Assembly: GCA_047623945.1 (NCBI GenBank)
Contig: JBLHOT010000005.1
Location: forward strand, 28,783 to 92,782
DNA: 64,000 bases
From: Arcticibacterium sp047623945
GTDB taxonomy: Bacteria; Bacteroidota; Bacteroidia; Cytophagales; Spirosomataceae
Direction of reading: 5' to 3'
The notes under the pieces were generated by a model that was given only the letters and a program-made list of their open reading frames with translations, was not told where the DNA came from and made no database searches. Numbering within the stretch: the stretch's first letter is position 1; every line of letters begins with the position of its first letter. The translations under genes were made by a program, and so were the position numbers. Positions 1 through 8,567 of the stretch are shown here, in pieces.

Positions 1-639
1 AAGCCGGTTATTGTAGCTACGCAAATGCTTGAAAGCATGATTGATAATCCTCGTGCCACTAGAGCGGAAATTGGCGATGTAGCCAATGCTGTTTGGGATG
101 GTGCAGATGCCGTTATGCTTAGTGGGGAGTCTGCTGCGGGTAAATACCCAATTTTGGCCGTGGAAACAATGACCAAAACCATCATTCAGGTAGAGACAAA
201 GGCCGATAAAGACCAACTTTATTTTAAGTATCATACCCGTGTTTCTGAAGCAGATTACGTATCAGAAGATAAGGATAATGATAATGTAATTATGATGGCT
301 TGCAGACTTGCTAGAGATTTGGACGTAAAAGCCGTTATTGGCTACACTACCTCTGGCTATACTGCGGTAAGGTTATCACACCACAGGCCTAAGGCACATA
401 TCTATATTTTTACTTCAAACACGAAATTGATGACACAACTGAGCCTTTACTCTGGTGTTGAAGTATTCTCTTCAGAAAGAATGCCAAATAACCATGAGGA
501 CAACTTGGTGGATGCTGCCATGAAGTTTTTAGTGGCTGATGGAAAATTGGACAAAGGCGATAAATTCATTAATACACTTAGTGTGCCTCTTTTAGAGGAT
601 AATAGAACAAATACAGTGAGATTAAGCGTCGTAAAATAA
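1..639 (+). CDS. pyk: Pyruvate kinase, C-terminal part (cut by window edge)
   Basis: Catalyses phosphoenolpyruvate + ADP to pyruvate + ATP, the last step of glycolysis, in the cytoplasm. The frame is open from base 1 (KPVIVATQMLESMI follows at once), so the start lies upstream of the window and only about 212 residues are present. Visible are the end of the catalytic barrel, with the GDVANAVWDGADAVMLSGES segment typical of the family, and then the C-terminal alpha/beta domain. The TAA stop is followed by a strong hairpin terminator. The identification is secure; the 5' end and any regulation cannot be seen. Confidence 0.95.
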   Translation, partial: KPVIVATQMLESMIDNPRATRAEIGDVANAVWDGADAVMLSGESAAGKYPILAVETMTKTIIQVETKADKDQLYFKYHTRVSEADYVSEDKDNDNVIMMACRLARDLDVKAVIGYTTSGYTAVRLSHHRPKAHIYIFTSNTKLMTQLSLYSGVEVFSSERMPNNHEDNLVDAAMKFLVADGKLDKGDKFINTLSVPLLEDNRTNTVRLSVVK

Positions 640-660
640 AGAACGCACTATTATTTCTAA

Positions 661-691
661 AGCCCTGAAACACCTGTTTCGGGGCTTTTTT
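661..691 (+). terminator. Rho-independent terminator after pyk
   Basis: Twelve-base arms at 661-672 and 675-686 with one mismatch pair almost without a loop, followed by a run of T at 686-691. It lies 22 bases after the pyk stop. Confidence 0.85.
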
Positions 692-795
692 GCTTAAAGG
701 CATCAAAACTTGTCAAGTTAAATGCCTTTAAAACCTCATTTACTTATACCTAAAGGATTAATCCCTATTTTTAGATTCATATTATTATAGCCCAA

Positions 796-2334
796 ATGAA
801 CGTTCTCCTTATTCTTTCTTTCGTGACAACTCTTCTTCCAAGTCAAAAGGAAGACCTGCCAAGAATTGCTATTGCTGGACTGGCCATTGAGTCTAGCACC
901 TTTTCTCCGGCCTTATCTACAGAAGAAGCCTTTCATGCCAGATATGACCAGGACGCCATTTTGCGTTATCCTTTCTTTCAGCCAGACTCCATACTGACAC
1001 AACGAGCTAAGTGGTTTCCAACAGTAATTGGCAAGTCTTTACCAGGTGGTGCCGTGACCAGAGAAGCGTACGAATCGCTCGTAAATCAGACGTTAGAAAG
1101 ACTAAAAACAAACTTGCCTTATGACGGTCTTTTTTTTGACATACATGGGGCTATGAGCGTGGTGGGATTAGATGACCCAGAAGGAGATTTCATTGTTAGA
1201 GTGAGAGAGGTTATTGGAACCAAAACACTCATTTCTACCTCTATGGATTTGCATGGAAATGTGTCTGAAAGGTTAGCAAAGCACACCGACCTAATCACAT
1301 GCTACAGAATGGCACCTCATGAAGATGCTATAGAAACTAAAAGAAGGGCTGTCACAAACCTAATTGACAGATTGACCTCCGGAAAAGGTAAGCCAAGATA
1401 TAAAGTATGGATTCCTGTACCGGTGCTTTTGCCAGGAGAAAAAACCAGTACTAGAATAGAACCAGCCAAGTCAATTTACGCCGAAATACCTCCTATAACC
1501 AAGCAAGAAGGCGTGATAGATGCCGCCATTTGGGTAGGTTATGCTTGGGCAGACGAGCCCAGAAACCATGCTGTAGTCATGGTAACAGGAGACAATGAAA
1601 AGACGGTAAAAGAATCTGCCGAAAAACTAGCTCAGAAGTTTTGGGAGGAGCGAGAAGCCTTTGAGTTTGTAGCTCCTACGGCTACCTTAGAAGAAAGTTT
1701 AGATAAAGCTTTTGAAAGCAAAGAAGCACCATTTATCATAAGTGATTCAGGCGATAATCCAACAGCCGGTGGAGCTGGAGACGTTACTTGGTCTTTAAGA
1801 GAAATTCTAATGCGTCCTGAATTACAAAAAGCCAGTGGCCCGTCGCTCATATATGCCTCTATTCCTGGGCCAGAAATGATAGAAGCGGCTTTAAAAATTG
1901 GTGTAAACGGAAAGGTAGATGCTTTAGTAGGTGCACAAATTGACGACCGCTATGCTCCACCAATAAGACTAAAAGGGACTGTAGAAGCCATCAAAAAAGG
2001 TGACCGACATGCAGAAGTGGAAGCTGTTATTAAAGTAGGTTCTGTTCACGTAATTGTAACCAAAAAACGTAAGCCCTACCACTACATCAAAGACTTCAAA
2101 GACTTGGGCTTGGAACCGACAAAGGCGGACGTGGTAGTCGTAAAAATAGGTTACTTAGTTCCAGAACTTTATGATATCCGAAAAGGATGGCTTTTGGCAC
2201 TTACTCCAGGCGGTGTAGACCAAGACTTACATAGATTAAACTATAAACGAATAAAGAGGCCAATGTTCCCTTTGGACGAATTTTCGTCTGAGCCAGACTT
2301 GTCCGCTAGGTTTATCCCTTCTTCTGAAGAATAA
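796..2334 (+). CDS. M81 family (MlrC-like) metallopeptidase
   Basis: A 512-residue protein of the MlrC / M81 family, named after the microcystinase MlrC, a zinc-dependent peptidase; the natural substrate of most members is unknown. Family marks include AGLAIESSTFSP near the N-terminus, DIHGAM around residue 117, DLHGNV around 153, a PHED motif, and a C-terminal domain with KIGYLVPELYD and LTPGGVDQD. The first ~16 residues are hydrophobic and may be a signal peptide, which would place it in the periplasm. It stands alone on the plus strand and converges on udk, with three bases between the two stop codons. The family is clear; the substrate is not. Confidence 0.85.
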   Translation: MNVLLILSFVTTLLPSQKEDLPRIAIAGLAIESSTFSPALSTEEAFHARYDQDAILRYPFFQPDSILTQRAKWFPTVIGKSLPGGAVTREAYESLVNQTLERLKTNLPYDGLFFDIHGAMSVVGLDDPEGDFIVRVREVIGTKTLISTSMDLHGNVSERLAKHTDLITCYRMAPHEDAIETKRRAVTNLIDRLTSGKGKPRYKVWIPVPVLLPGEKTSTRIEPAKSIYAEIPPITKQEGVIDAAIWVGYAWADEPRNHAVVMVTGDNEKTVKESAEKLAQKFWEEREAFEFVAPTATLEESLDKAFESKEAPFIISDSGDNPTAGGAGDVTWSLREILMRPELQKASGPSLIYASIPGPEMIEAALKIGVNGKVDALVGAQIDDRYAPPIRLKGTVEAIKKGDRHAEVEAVIKVGSVHVIVTKKRKPYHYIKDFKDLGLEPTKADVVVVKIGYLVPELYDIRKGWLLALTPGGVDQDLHRLNYKRIKRPMFPLDEFSSEPDLSARFIPSSEE

Positions 2335-2337
2335 GAT

Positions 2338-2997
2338 TTATCCCTTCATGAGGGTTTTAATGAATGTACTTAAGACCAGTAGACCATTCTCAAAATGGTC
2401 ATTATTATTGATAATAATGTCTGAGTACTTCTTGGTAGGTTTTATAAAAACTTTATAAGTAGGCTTTACATGGTTTTCCCATTGGTAAAGTACCTCAGCT
2501 AGCTTAAGGCCACGCTCTTTTCTATCTCTTTTAATACGGCGTTTAATCTTCACCTTTTCTTTGGCGTCAATAAACACTTTGAGATTCAGTAAATCTGAAA
2601 TACTAGACTCGTGAAAAACAAAGAGGCCTTCAACGACGATAACAGGAGCTGGAAGATGAACAATTTCCCTCGGTAATACTCCAGGATTATTAAAGGTGTA
2701 TTCTGTATGATGTACCGCTTTCCCATTCACCAAATCTTTGATGTGCGAAGCGTATAATTCAAAATCTATGCATTCTGGTAAATCATAATTTTGAATACCA
2801 TTTTCGTCTAAGGGTATCTTAGAAATCTCTCTATAGTAATTATCTTGAGAGATAAGACATACCTGCTCTTTGGTAAAGTGCTTTAGAAGGCTTCTCAAAA
2901 AGAGCGTTTTACCAGAAGCACTTCCCCCAGTAATACCAATTACAAATGCTTTTCCGTTTGAGCCCACTTTATTTAAATCAACTACAGAATCTGCCAT
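2338..2997 (-). CDS. udk: Uridine kinase
   Basis: Phosphorylates uridine (and usually cytidine) to the monophosphate in pyrimidine salvage. The P-loop GGSASGKT is at residues 24-31, followed by the SQDNYYR motif that contains the base/ribose-contacting region, the DFELYASHI segment, and the VIVVEGLFVFH strand with the Walker-B-like Glu. RRIKRDRKERG is the lid region. At 219 residues it is normal length. It faces M81 tail to tail. No terminator is evident between the two stops, so transcripts probably overlap. Confidence 0.92.
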   Translation of the reverse strand: MADSVVDLNKVGSNGKAFVIGITGGSASGKTLFLRSLLKHFTKEQVCLISQDNYYREISKIPLDENGIQNYDLPECIDFELYASHIKDLVNGKAVHHTEYTFNNPGVLPREIVHLPAPVIVVEGLFVFHESSISDLLNLKVFIDAKEKVKIKRRIKRDRKERGLKLAEVLYQWENHVKPTYKVFIKPTKKYSDIIINNNDHFENGLLVLSTFIKTLMKG

Positions 2998-3087
2998 TAA
3001 AACCGAAAGAGTTTATTGATATATTGAGTACAAGAGTGAAAGACCTTTGTCATTAGAAAGCCGTCACAAAATTAACAATTCAGATGA

Positions 3088-4119
3088 CTATTGTCCCTTT
3101 CCACTTGCTTCTTTATAAATCAATACCTGTTTTTCGCCATTAGACTTCATAAATCCTCTATACATGCCAGCCGTATTAAAAGGCATACCCACATTACCGG
3201 CCTTGTCTATAGAAATTACCCCGCCAGCACCTCCAAGTTCTTTGAGTTTGTGCATTATTACTTCTTCACCTGCCTCTTTTAGAGAAAGTCCTTTATACTC
3301 CATTAAGGCAGAAATGTCATAAGCGACTACAGACCTTATAAAATATTCACCATGCCCCGTGGCAGAAACAGCACAGGTGGCATTATTGGCATATGTTCCA
3401 GCTCCTATTATTGGGCTGTCACCTATTCTATTCCATCTTTTATTGGTCATTCCAGCCGTTGACGTCCCAGCAGCTAAATTACCCGCCTTATCTAGAGCGA
3501 CGCAACCCACTGTTCCGAATTTATAATCTTCAGGAACACTATATTCAAAAGACGATTTTACAGGTTTTTCTTTATCAGAATGATCCAATTCTGCCTCTTT
3601 AGCCTTTTGTAACGAACGCCATCTTCTTTCTGTGAAAAAGTAACTACTGTCTACCATTTCTAAGCCCTTTTCTTTGGCAAATTCCTCGGCACCTTTGCCA
3701 GCCAAGAGAACGTGCTGAGATTCTTCCATAACAGTTCTAGCTGCCAGAATAGGACTTTTAATATGACTAACGCCCGCTATAGCACCTGCTTTAAGATTTG
3801 AACCATCCATAATGGAAGCGTCTAGTTGGTTTGTGCCTTCATGTGTAAAAACGGCTCCTATGCCAGAATTAAATAAAGGAGAAGCCTCCATCACCTGAAT
3901 GGCTTTTACGACCGCATCCAAAGCAGAACCACCTGCTTCTAACACTTCATAACCAGTTTTTAGAGCTTCGTCCAGTTTTTCTTGATAGGCCTTTTCTTTT
4001 GGGGCAGACATGTTTTCCTTAAGAATAGTACCTGCTCCGCCATGTATAGCTAAGGCAAAGTTTTCTTGGGCCTGAAGTTGTCCGACGAAAAAATAAAAAA
4101 CAATGAATAATCTTTTCAT
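3088..4119 (-). CDS. Secreted isoaspartyl peptidase / L-asparaginase (Ntn hydrolase)
   Basis: Plant-type (class 3) asparaginase and isoaspartyl dipeptidase that hydrolyses L-asparagine and beta-aspartyl dipeptides. The proenzyme cleaves itself before a Thr, which becomes the nucleophile; that residue is Thr203 in the motif FGTVGCVALD. Other family marks are LAIHGGAG at 23-30, the NSGIGAVF segment, and the substrate-binding SATGHGE and NTAGMYRG motifs. Residues 1-17 (ending GQLQAQ) form a signal peptide, so it probably acts in the periplasm. At 343 residues it is the usual size for secreted Bacteroidota members. It is transcribed alone, and its start is 39 bases from the divergent epimerase-like gene. 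Confidence 0.9.
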   Translation of the reverse strand: MKRLFIVFYFFVGQLQAQENFALAIHGGAGTILKENMSAPKEKAYQEKLDEALKTGYEVLEAGGSALDAVVKAIQVMEASPLFNSGIGAVFTHEGTNQLDASIMDGSNLKAGAIAGVSHIKSPILAARTVMEESQHVLLAGKGAEEFAKEKGLEMVDSSYFFTERRWRSLQKAKEAELDHSDKEKPVKSSFEYSVPEDYKFGTVGCVALDKAGNLAAGTSTAGMTNKRWNRIGDSPIIGAGTYANNATCAVSATGHGEYFIRSVVAYDISALMEYKGLSLKEAGEEVIMHKLKELGGAGGVISIDKAGNVGMPFNTAGMYRGFMKSNGEKQVLIYKEASGKGQ

Positions 4120-4158
4120 GCGTAATTTGCTTTTTTAATGAAACTGTAGACCATTTTT

Positions 4159-5004
4159 ATGCAAACTATTCAAGAAAACCATCCTAAAAAAATATCGGTA
4201 TCAATATTAGGCTGCGGGTGGTTGGGGCTCCCCTTAGCGGAGTTTTTAATTAAAAAAGAATGTAAGGTTTTGGGTTCTACCACATCTATAGATAAAATAG
4301 AAATATTAAAGCAAAAGAAAATTATCCCAGAACTCATCAACCTAAATCCAGAATGGCCAGCAGATGTCTCAAATGAATATCTATATTCTGAGGTTTTAAT
4401 CATTTGCTTTCCTCCCAAACTCCGTACACATGGTGAAGCATTTTTCTTGAGTCAAATAAAAAGCTTAGCCCAACATTTAAATCAATTTGATGCCAAGAAA
4501 ATTATTTTCACAAGCAGTACTTCCGTATATCCTTCCCTCAATAAAGAAATGAGCGAATCCGAGGCTGATATAGCCCATGTTTTCTTTCAAGCGGAAAGTC
4601 TACTCATAGCTAAAGCCAATGAGCTAGGAAAGAAAATCAATGTCCTCCGGTTAAGTGGTCTTATGGGATATGGCAGAATACCCTGTAAATACTTTTCTGG
4701 CAAGAAAGGCCTAAAAAATGGAGACACTCCGGTCAACTATATTTTTAGAGATGATGTGATAAAGATTATAAGTAGGATGATAGAAGGTATCGTTTGGAAT
4801 GAAACTCTAAACATTACTGCTCCATTACACCCTACTCGGAATGAAGTGATGGCTAAGTGCACTGAAGAAACCATTTACGAAATGCCCGAATACATCCAAT
4901 CTGAAGAAAAGAGCACCTTTAAAATTATTAATGGAGCAAAGTTTCATCAACTAGTGGATTACACTTTTCAATATCCAAACCCCTTGGATTTCCCTTTTAA
5001 GTGA
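4159..5004 (+). CDS. NAD(P)-binding epimerase-like (extended SDR) protein
   Basis: A 281-residue extended short-chain dehydrogenase-like protein. The dinucleotide-binding glycine motif GCGWLGLPLAE lies near residue 18, and a later segment FTSSTSVYPS resembles the Ser/Tyr region of NDP-sugar epimerases. A classical YxxxK pair is not obvious, so catalysis is uncertain. It resembles YeeZ-type proteins of unknown substrate. It converges on the merC-like gene with only three bases between stop codons. Confidence 0.7.
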   Translation: MQTIQENHPKKISVSILGCGWLGLPLAEFLIKKECKVLGSTTSIDKIEILKQKKIIPELINLNPEWPADVSNEYLYSEVLIICFPPKLRTHGEAFFLSQIKSLAQHLNQFDAKKIIFTSSTSVYPSLNKEMSESEADIAHVFFQAESLLIAKANELGKKINVLRLSGLMGYGRIPCKYFSGKKGLKNGDTPVNYIFRDDVIKIISRMIEGIVWNETLNITAPLHPTRNEVMAKCTEETIYEMPEYIQSEEKSTFKIINGAKFHQLVDYTFQYPNPLDFPFK

Positions 5005-5007
5005 GAC

Positions 5008-5385
5008 TTAATGCGTATGACAGACGGTCCTATGAAGTCGCCAATTATAAACGTAAGCTACGGCCATTAGCACAGAACTAACACTGAGCAATAAGTGATT
5101 ATGCGTCACGAAATGGCCTGCTACAAACAGAAAAGACACGCCAAAAAGAAGCAATGGCCCTTTACTATCATGGTACCTAAAATCCTTTATTAAAATAGAT
5201 ACTCCGAGTAACAAACTACCGAGTATAAGACCTATCTCCACATCTTCCGAAAAAAACTGCTCGCCTAACAATGGCATTGACACCAAGAGAAAAGGCATCG
5301 CCAAACAGTGTACCGCACACAAAAAAGACAAGCCTAGGCCCATTTTATGTAAAATATGTGAATGTTTTTCTATGAATTTTTTCAT
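5008..5385 (-). CDS. MerC-domain membrane protein
   Basis: A 125-residue protein with four predicted membrane segments and the CAVHC metal-binding pair in the first (near residue 23). It also has several His, including the C-terminal CHTH. MerC carries Hg(II) in mercury-resistance operons, but Bacteroidota chromosomal homologues usually occur without mer genes and often next to Fur-family regulators. None is visible here. Its promoter region holds two 7-1-7 palindromes (5400-5444) like Fur/Zur sites, which fits control by zinc or iron. The transported ion is unknown. Confidence 0.75.
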   Translation of the reverse strand: MKKFIEKHSHILHKMGLGLSFLCAVHCLAMPFLLVSMPLLGEQFFSEDVEIGLILGSLLLGVSILIKDFRYHDSKGPLLLFGVSFLFVAGHFVTHNHLLLSVSSVLMAVAYVYNWRLHRTVCHTH

Positions 5386-5399
5386 TCCTTTCTGCTAAA

Positions 5400-5444
5400 C
5401 GCAACAATGATGCAAAAGTAATTATAAATGCAACACTATTGCAA
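5400..5444 (-). promoter_or_regulatory. merC promoter with two Fur/Zur-like operators
   Basis: Read on the minus strand, TTG (5444-5442), 21 bases, then TACTTTTG (5420-5413) fit the Bacteroidota promoter, giving a start near 5406. Two related palindromes overlap it: TGCAACACTATTGCA (5429-5443, arms 6 of 7 matched about one central base) on the -33 side, and CGCAACAATGATGCA (5400-5414) on the -7/+1 side. Their centres are 29 bases apart. The 7-1-7 design is that of Fur-family sites. Which regulator binds is inference. Confidence 0.5.
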
Positions 5445-5499
5445 GTAGAGCTTTCCAAAATGAAATTAATCCAACTAAAGCTTGGTAAAATCTTTTAAT

Positions 5500-5558
5500 A
5501 GTATGCTTGCATAACAATTCCAAAGTCAATAATTTTACAAACAGTATGCTTGCATACC
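5500..5558 (+). promoter_or_regulatory. fad operon promoter bracketed by two identical palindromes
   Basis: TTG (5507-5509), 20 bases, then TAATTTTA (5530-5537; one base from TAnnTTTG) give a likely start near 5544. The sequence AGTATGCTTGCATA followed by AC or CC occurs at 5500-5515 and at 5543-5558, identical in 15 of 16 bases. Its core GTATGC-TT-GCATAC is a perfect inverted repeat in the second copy. One copy covers the -33 element, the other the start point, which is a typical repressor layout. Confidence 0.55.
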
Positions 5559-5573
5559 TTTTTCGCATTGCCT

Positions 5574-6065
5574 ATGGAATATAACAACGGACTAAATCGC
5601 AGTATTTCTCGAATAAACGCCTATCCTCGCTTTTTACAAGCTTGGCTTTTAGACAATGCCATAGGCAATACAGTGAAGTACGTCGGCACTTCTGGAATTC
5701 ATTTCGAAAAAATGACTTGCCTAGAGGTGGTAGTTTCTCTAAAGAATAGACGGAAAGTCCAAAATCATATTCATCAACTACACGCCGCGGCTACTACGCT
5801 CTTGGCTGAAACCGCCACAGGAATGGTGGTAGGCATGAATATCCCCGACGACAAAATACCACTTATGAAAAACTTAAGCGTTAAATTCATAAAGCGAAGT
5901 CAAGGAGCTCAAACAGCAGTAGCAAGCCTCAGCGAAGAACAAATTAATATCATCAGAACTACAGAAAAAGGAGACGTGAACGTTCCTGTTAAAGTAACAG
6001 ACGAAACCGGAAAAGAGGTAATCATAGCCGAAATGAACTGGGCCTGGATTCCAAAAAACAAATAG
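5574..6065 (+). CDS. DUF4442 hotdog-fold protein (probable acyl-CoA thioesterase)
   Basis: About 163 residues from the ATG at 5574. An in-frame TTG at 5550 lies inside the operator/start-point palindrome, so I reject it as the start. The sequence matches DUF4442, a hotdog fold related to PaaI-type thioesterases (HFEKMTCLEVVVSLKNRRKVQNH, then a helix ATTLLAETATGMVVG), which would hydrolyse acyl-CoA esters. It is the first gene of the beta-oxidation operon, 17 bases before the multifunctional enzyme, which supports an acyl-CoA substrate. Confidence 0.7.
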   Translation: MEYNNGLNRSISRINAYPRFLQAWLLDNAIGNTVKYVGTSGIHFEKMTCLEVVVSLKNRRKVQNHIHQLHAAATTLLAETATGMVVGMNIPDDKIPLMKNLSVKFIKRSQGAQTAVASLSEEQINIIRTTEKGDVNVPVKVTDETGKEVIIAEMNWAWIPKNK

Positions 6066-6082
6066 ATAACATATTATCCATA

Positions 6083-8485
6083 ATGAATAGAAAAATAAAC
6101 AAAGTAGCCGTATTGGGAGCAGGAATAATGGGGAGTCGTATTGCCCTTCATTTTGCCAATATTGGATGTGAAGTATTATTGCTTGATATGGTTCCAAGAG
6201 AACCAAATGATGCCGAAAAAGCAAAAGGACTCGACACCTCCTCTCCTTATGTAAGAAACAGAATTGTAAAAGACCTTTTCACTGCAGCTGTAAAAGGCAA
6301 ACCAAACTCCACTTACAGTAAAGATGTAGCAAATAGAGTATCCTTAGGAAACTTTGATGACGACATGGTCAAAATCAAAGATGTGGATTGGATAATTGAA
6401 GTAGTTGTAGAAAGACTGGACATCAAAAAAATCATTTATGAGAAGGTAGAAGCACATAGAAAGCCTGGAACGTTAGTTACATCTAATACTTCTGGAATAC
6501 CTATTCATCTAATGTCTGAAGGACGTAGCGAAGATTTCCAAAAGAGCTTCTGTGGGTCTCACTTTTTTAATCCTCCCAGATATCTAAGACTTTTAGAAAT
6601 AATCCCTGGCCCTAAAACGGATCCAGAAATCATAGACTTTTTACTTCATTACGGAGATTTATACTTAGGAAAGCAAACCGTTCTTTGTAAAGATACCCCA
6701 GGTTTCATTGCCAATAGACTCGGTATTTACGCTATGGTGCAAACCATCAGAACAGCCATAGAAATGGGCCTTACCGTAGAGCAGGTAGACAAATTAACTG
6801 GGCCAGTGGTGGGGAGACCGAAGTCTGGCTCATTTAGACTTTCAGATGTCGTAGGACTAGATACCACGGTTAATGTATGTAACAACCTTGCTACTCATAA
6901 AACCGACGAATCTGTAGCTGCGTTTGAGTTACCTCCTATTATGGCCAGCCTTATGGAAAAGAAATGGCTTGGTGACAAAACGGGTCAAGGTTTCTATAAA
7001 AAGACCAAAGAGAAAGGCAAGACAGTCATATTGGCCCTTGATTTTGAAACTATGGAGTACAGGCCTACAGAGAAAGTACGTTTTGACACTTTGGGTGCTG
7101 CCAAGAATATTGACTCCTTAGCCGAAAGATTCGGAGTTCTATTAGCCGGAAAAGACCAAGCGGGAGAGTTCTACAGAAAAACATTGACAGATGGTTTTAG
7201 ATATGCGACTTTCAGAATTCCTGAAATAGCAGATGAACTATTTAGAGTGGATGACGCTGTTAAAACAGGCTTTGGCTGGCAAATGGGACTTTTCGAAACT
7301 GCAGACGCCGTAGGTGTTAAAAAGTTTGTGGAAATAGCAGAAACTGAAGGAAACAAACCTTCTCAATGGGTTTATGACATGCTTGCCGCAGGAAATGAAT
7401 CTTTCTATAAAATAGAAAATGGCAAGAGACTCTATTACGACATTCCTAGTAAGTCTTACTTAGTCATTCCAGGCACAGAGTCCTTTATTATTCTGAATAA
7501 TATTAGAAAAACCAATGTTATCTGGGAAAACGCTGGTTCCACTATTTTTGACTTAGGAGATGGTATTGCAGGATTGGAATTCCATTCCAAAATGAACACT
7601 TTCGGAGTTGAAGTGGTGGAAGGTTTAACTAAATCTTACGACTTAGCAGAAAAAGATTTCAGAGGCCTCGTTATTGGGAATGATAGTAATGAAGCCTTCT
7701 CCGCAGGAGCAAATCTGGCCATGCTATTCATGTATGCTATCGAACAAGATTTTGATGAAATCAACATGATGATAGCCGGCTTCCAGCAAAGTATGATGAG
7801 AGCCCGTTATTCTTCTATTCCTGTGGTAACAGCTGCTCATACACTTACCCTTGGTGGTGGGTGCGAGCTGAACCTACATGCAGACAAGATAGTAGCGGCG
7901 GCAGAAACCTATATGGGCTTAGTAGAAGTAGGTGTTGGTTTAATTCCAGGCGGAGGAGGAACTAAAGAAATGGCACTAAGAGCTTCTGATATTTATAATC
8001 CTGGAGATTCTGAATTGAATGTAATTCAAGCGGCCTTCATGAATATTGCCCAAGCTAAAGTTTCTGGTTCTGCTCACGAGGCCATGGAAATGCATTATCT
8101 AAAGAAAGGTAGAGACCAAATTGTCCTTAACAGGTCAAGGCTTCTTGCGGAAGCAAAACAAGCTGCTGTAGAATTAGCAGAAAATGGGTATACTATGCCT
8201 ACCAAAAGAACGGATGTTAAAGTCCAAGGAAAGGCAGGAATTGCACTTTTCAAAGCCGGCATAAAATCTATGCGTCTAGGAAATTACATTTCTGACCATG
8301 ATGCCTTAATTGTAGATAAATTAGGTTATGTAATTTCAGGAGGCGATTTGAGCTATGCTCAAAACGTTTCTGAAGATTACCTTCTAGACCTAGAAAGAGA
8401 GGCTTTCTTGAGCCTTTGTGGTGAACAAAAAACATTGGAAAGAATGCAGGGATTATTGACTACAGGAAGACCACCTAGGAACTAA
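6083..8485 (+). CDS. fadN: 3-hydroxyacyl-CoA dehydrogenase / enoyl-CoA hydratase (FadN type)
   Basis: Multifunctional beta-oxidation enzyme that hydrates enoyl-CoA and then oxidises 3-hydroxyacyl-CoA with NAD+. The order is dehydrogenase first, hydratase last, as in Bacillus FadN (similar length) and the reverse of E. coli FadB. The NAD-binding GAGIMG is at residues 12-17, the catalytic-His region FCGSHFFNPP near 155, and a second dehydrogenase C-terminal repeat (FGWQMGLFETADAVG) near 400. The crotonase part follows, with the oxyanion segment FSAGANLAM near 540 and GGGCELNLHADKI and EVGVGLIPGGGG, which carry the acidic residues. At 800 residues it appears intact. It lies between the hotdog protein and the thiolase. 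Confidence 0.92.
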   Translation: MNRKINKVAVLGAGIMGSRIALHFANIGCEVLLLDMVPREPNDAEKAKGLDTSSPYVRNRIVKDLFTAAVKGKPNSTYSKDVANRVSLGNFDDDMVKIKDVDWIIEVVVERLDIKKIIYEKVEAHRKPGTLVTSNTSGIPIHLMSEGRSEDFQKSFCGSHFFNPPRYLRLLEIIPGPKTDPEIIDFLLHYGDLYLGKQTVLCKDTPGFIANRLGIYAMVQTIRTAIEMGLTVEQVDKLTGPVVGRPKSGSFRLSDVVGLDTTVNVCNNLATHKTDESVAAFELPPIMASLMEKKWLGDKTGQGFYKKTKEKGKTVILALDFETMEYRPTEKVRFDTLGAAKNIDSLAERFGVLLAGKDQAGEFYRKTLTDGFRYATFRIPEIADELFRVDDAVKTGFGWQMGLFETADAVGVKKFVEIAETEGNKPSQWVYDMLAAGNESFYKIENGKRLYYDIPSKSYLVIPGTESFIILNNIRKTNVIWENAGSTIFDLGDGIAGLEFHSKMNTFGVEVVEGLTKSYDLAEKDFRGLVIGNDSNEAFSAGANLAMLFMYAIEQDFDEINMMIAGFQQSMMRARYSSIPVVTAAHTLTLGGGCELNLHADKIVAAAETYMGLVEVGVGLIPGGGGTKEMALRASDIYNPGDSELNVIQAAFMNIAQAKVSGSAHEAMEMHYLKKGRDQIVLNRSRLLAEAKQAAVELAENGYTMPTKRTDVKVQGKAGIALFKAGIKSMRLGNYISDHDALIVDKLGYVISGGDLSYAQNVSEDYLLDLEREAFLSLCGEQKTLERMQGLLTTGRPPRN

Positions 8486-8567
8486 ACGTAGCATGCTCCG
8501 TTTGAAATAAATTAAATTACTGGAGAAAAAGCTCAGAGTTTTAGCTCCACGACAAAAAATAAAAAAT

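Noticed and set aside
5008..5385. Mercury-resistance locus
   Set aside because: Only a MerC-domain protein is present. No merR, merA, merT or merP is nearby, and the operators look like Fur-family sites.
5550..5573. Upstream TTG start for the DUF4442 gene
   Set aside because: The codon lies inside the palindrome at the expected transcription start and is followed by an ATG at 5574 that fits the family start better.
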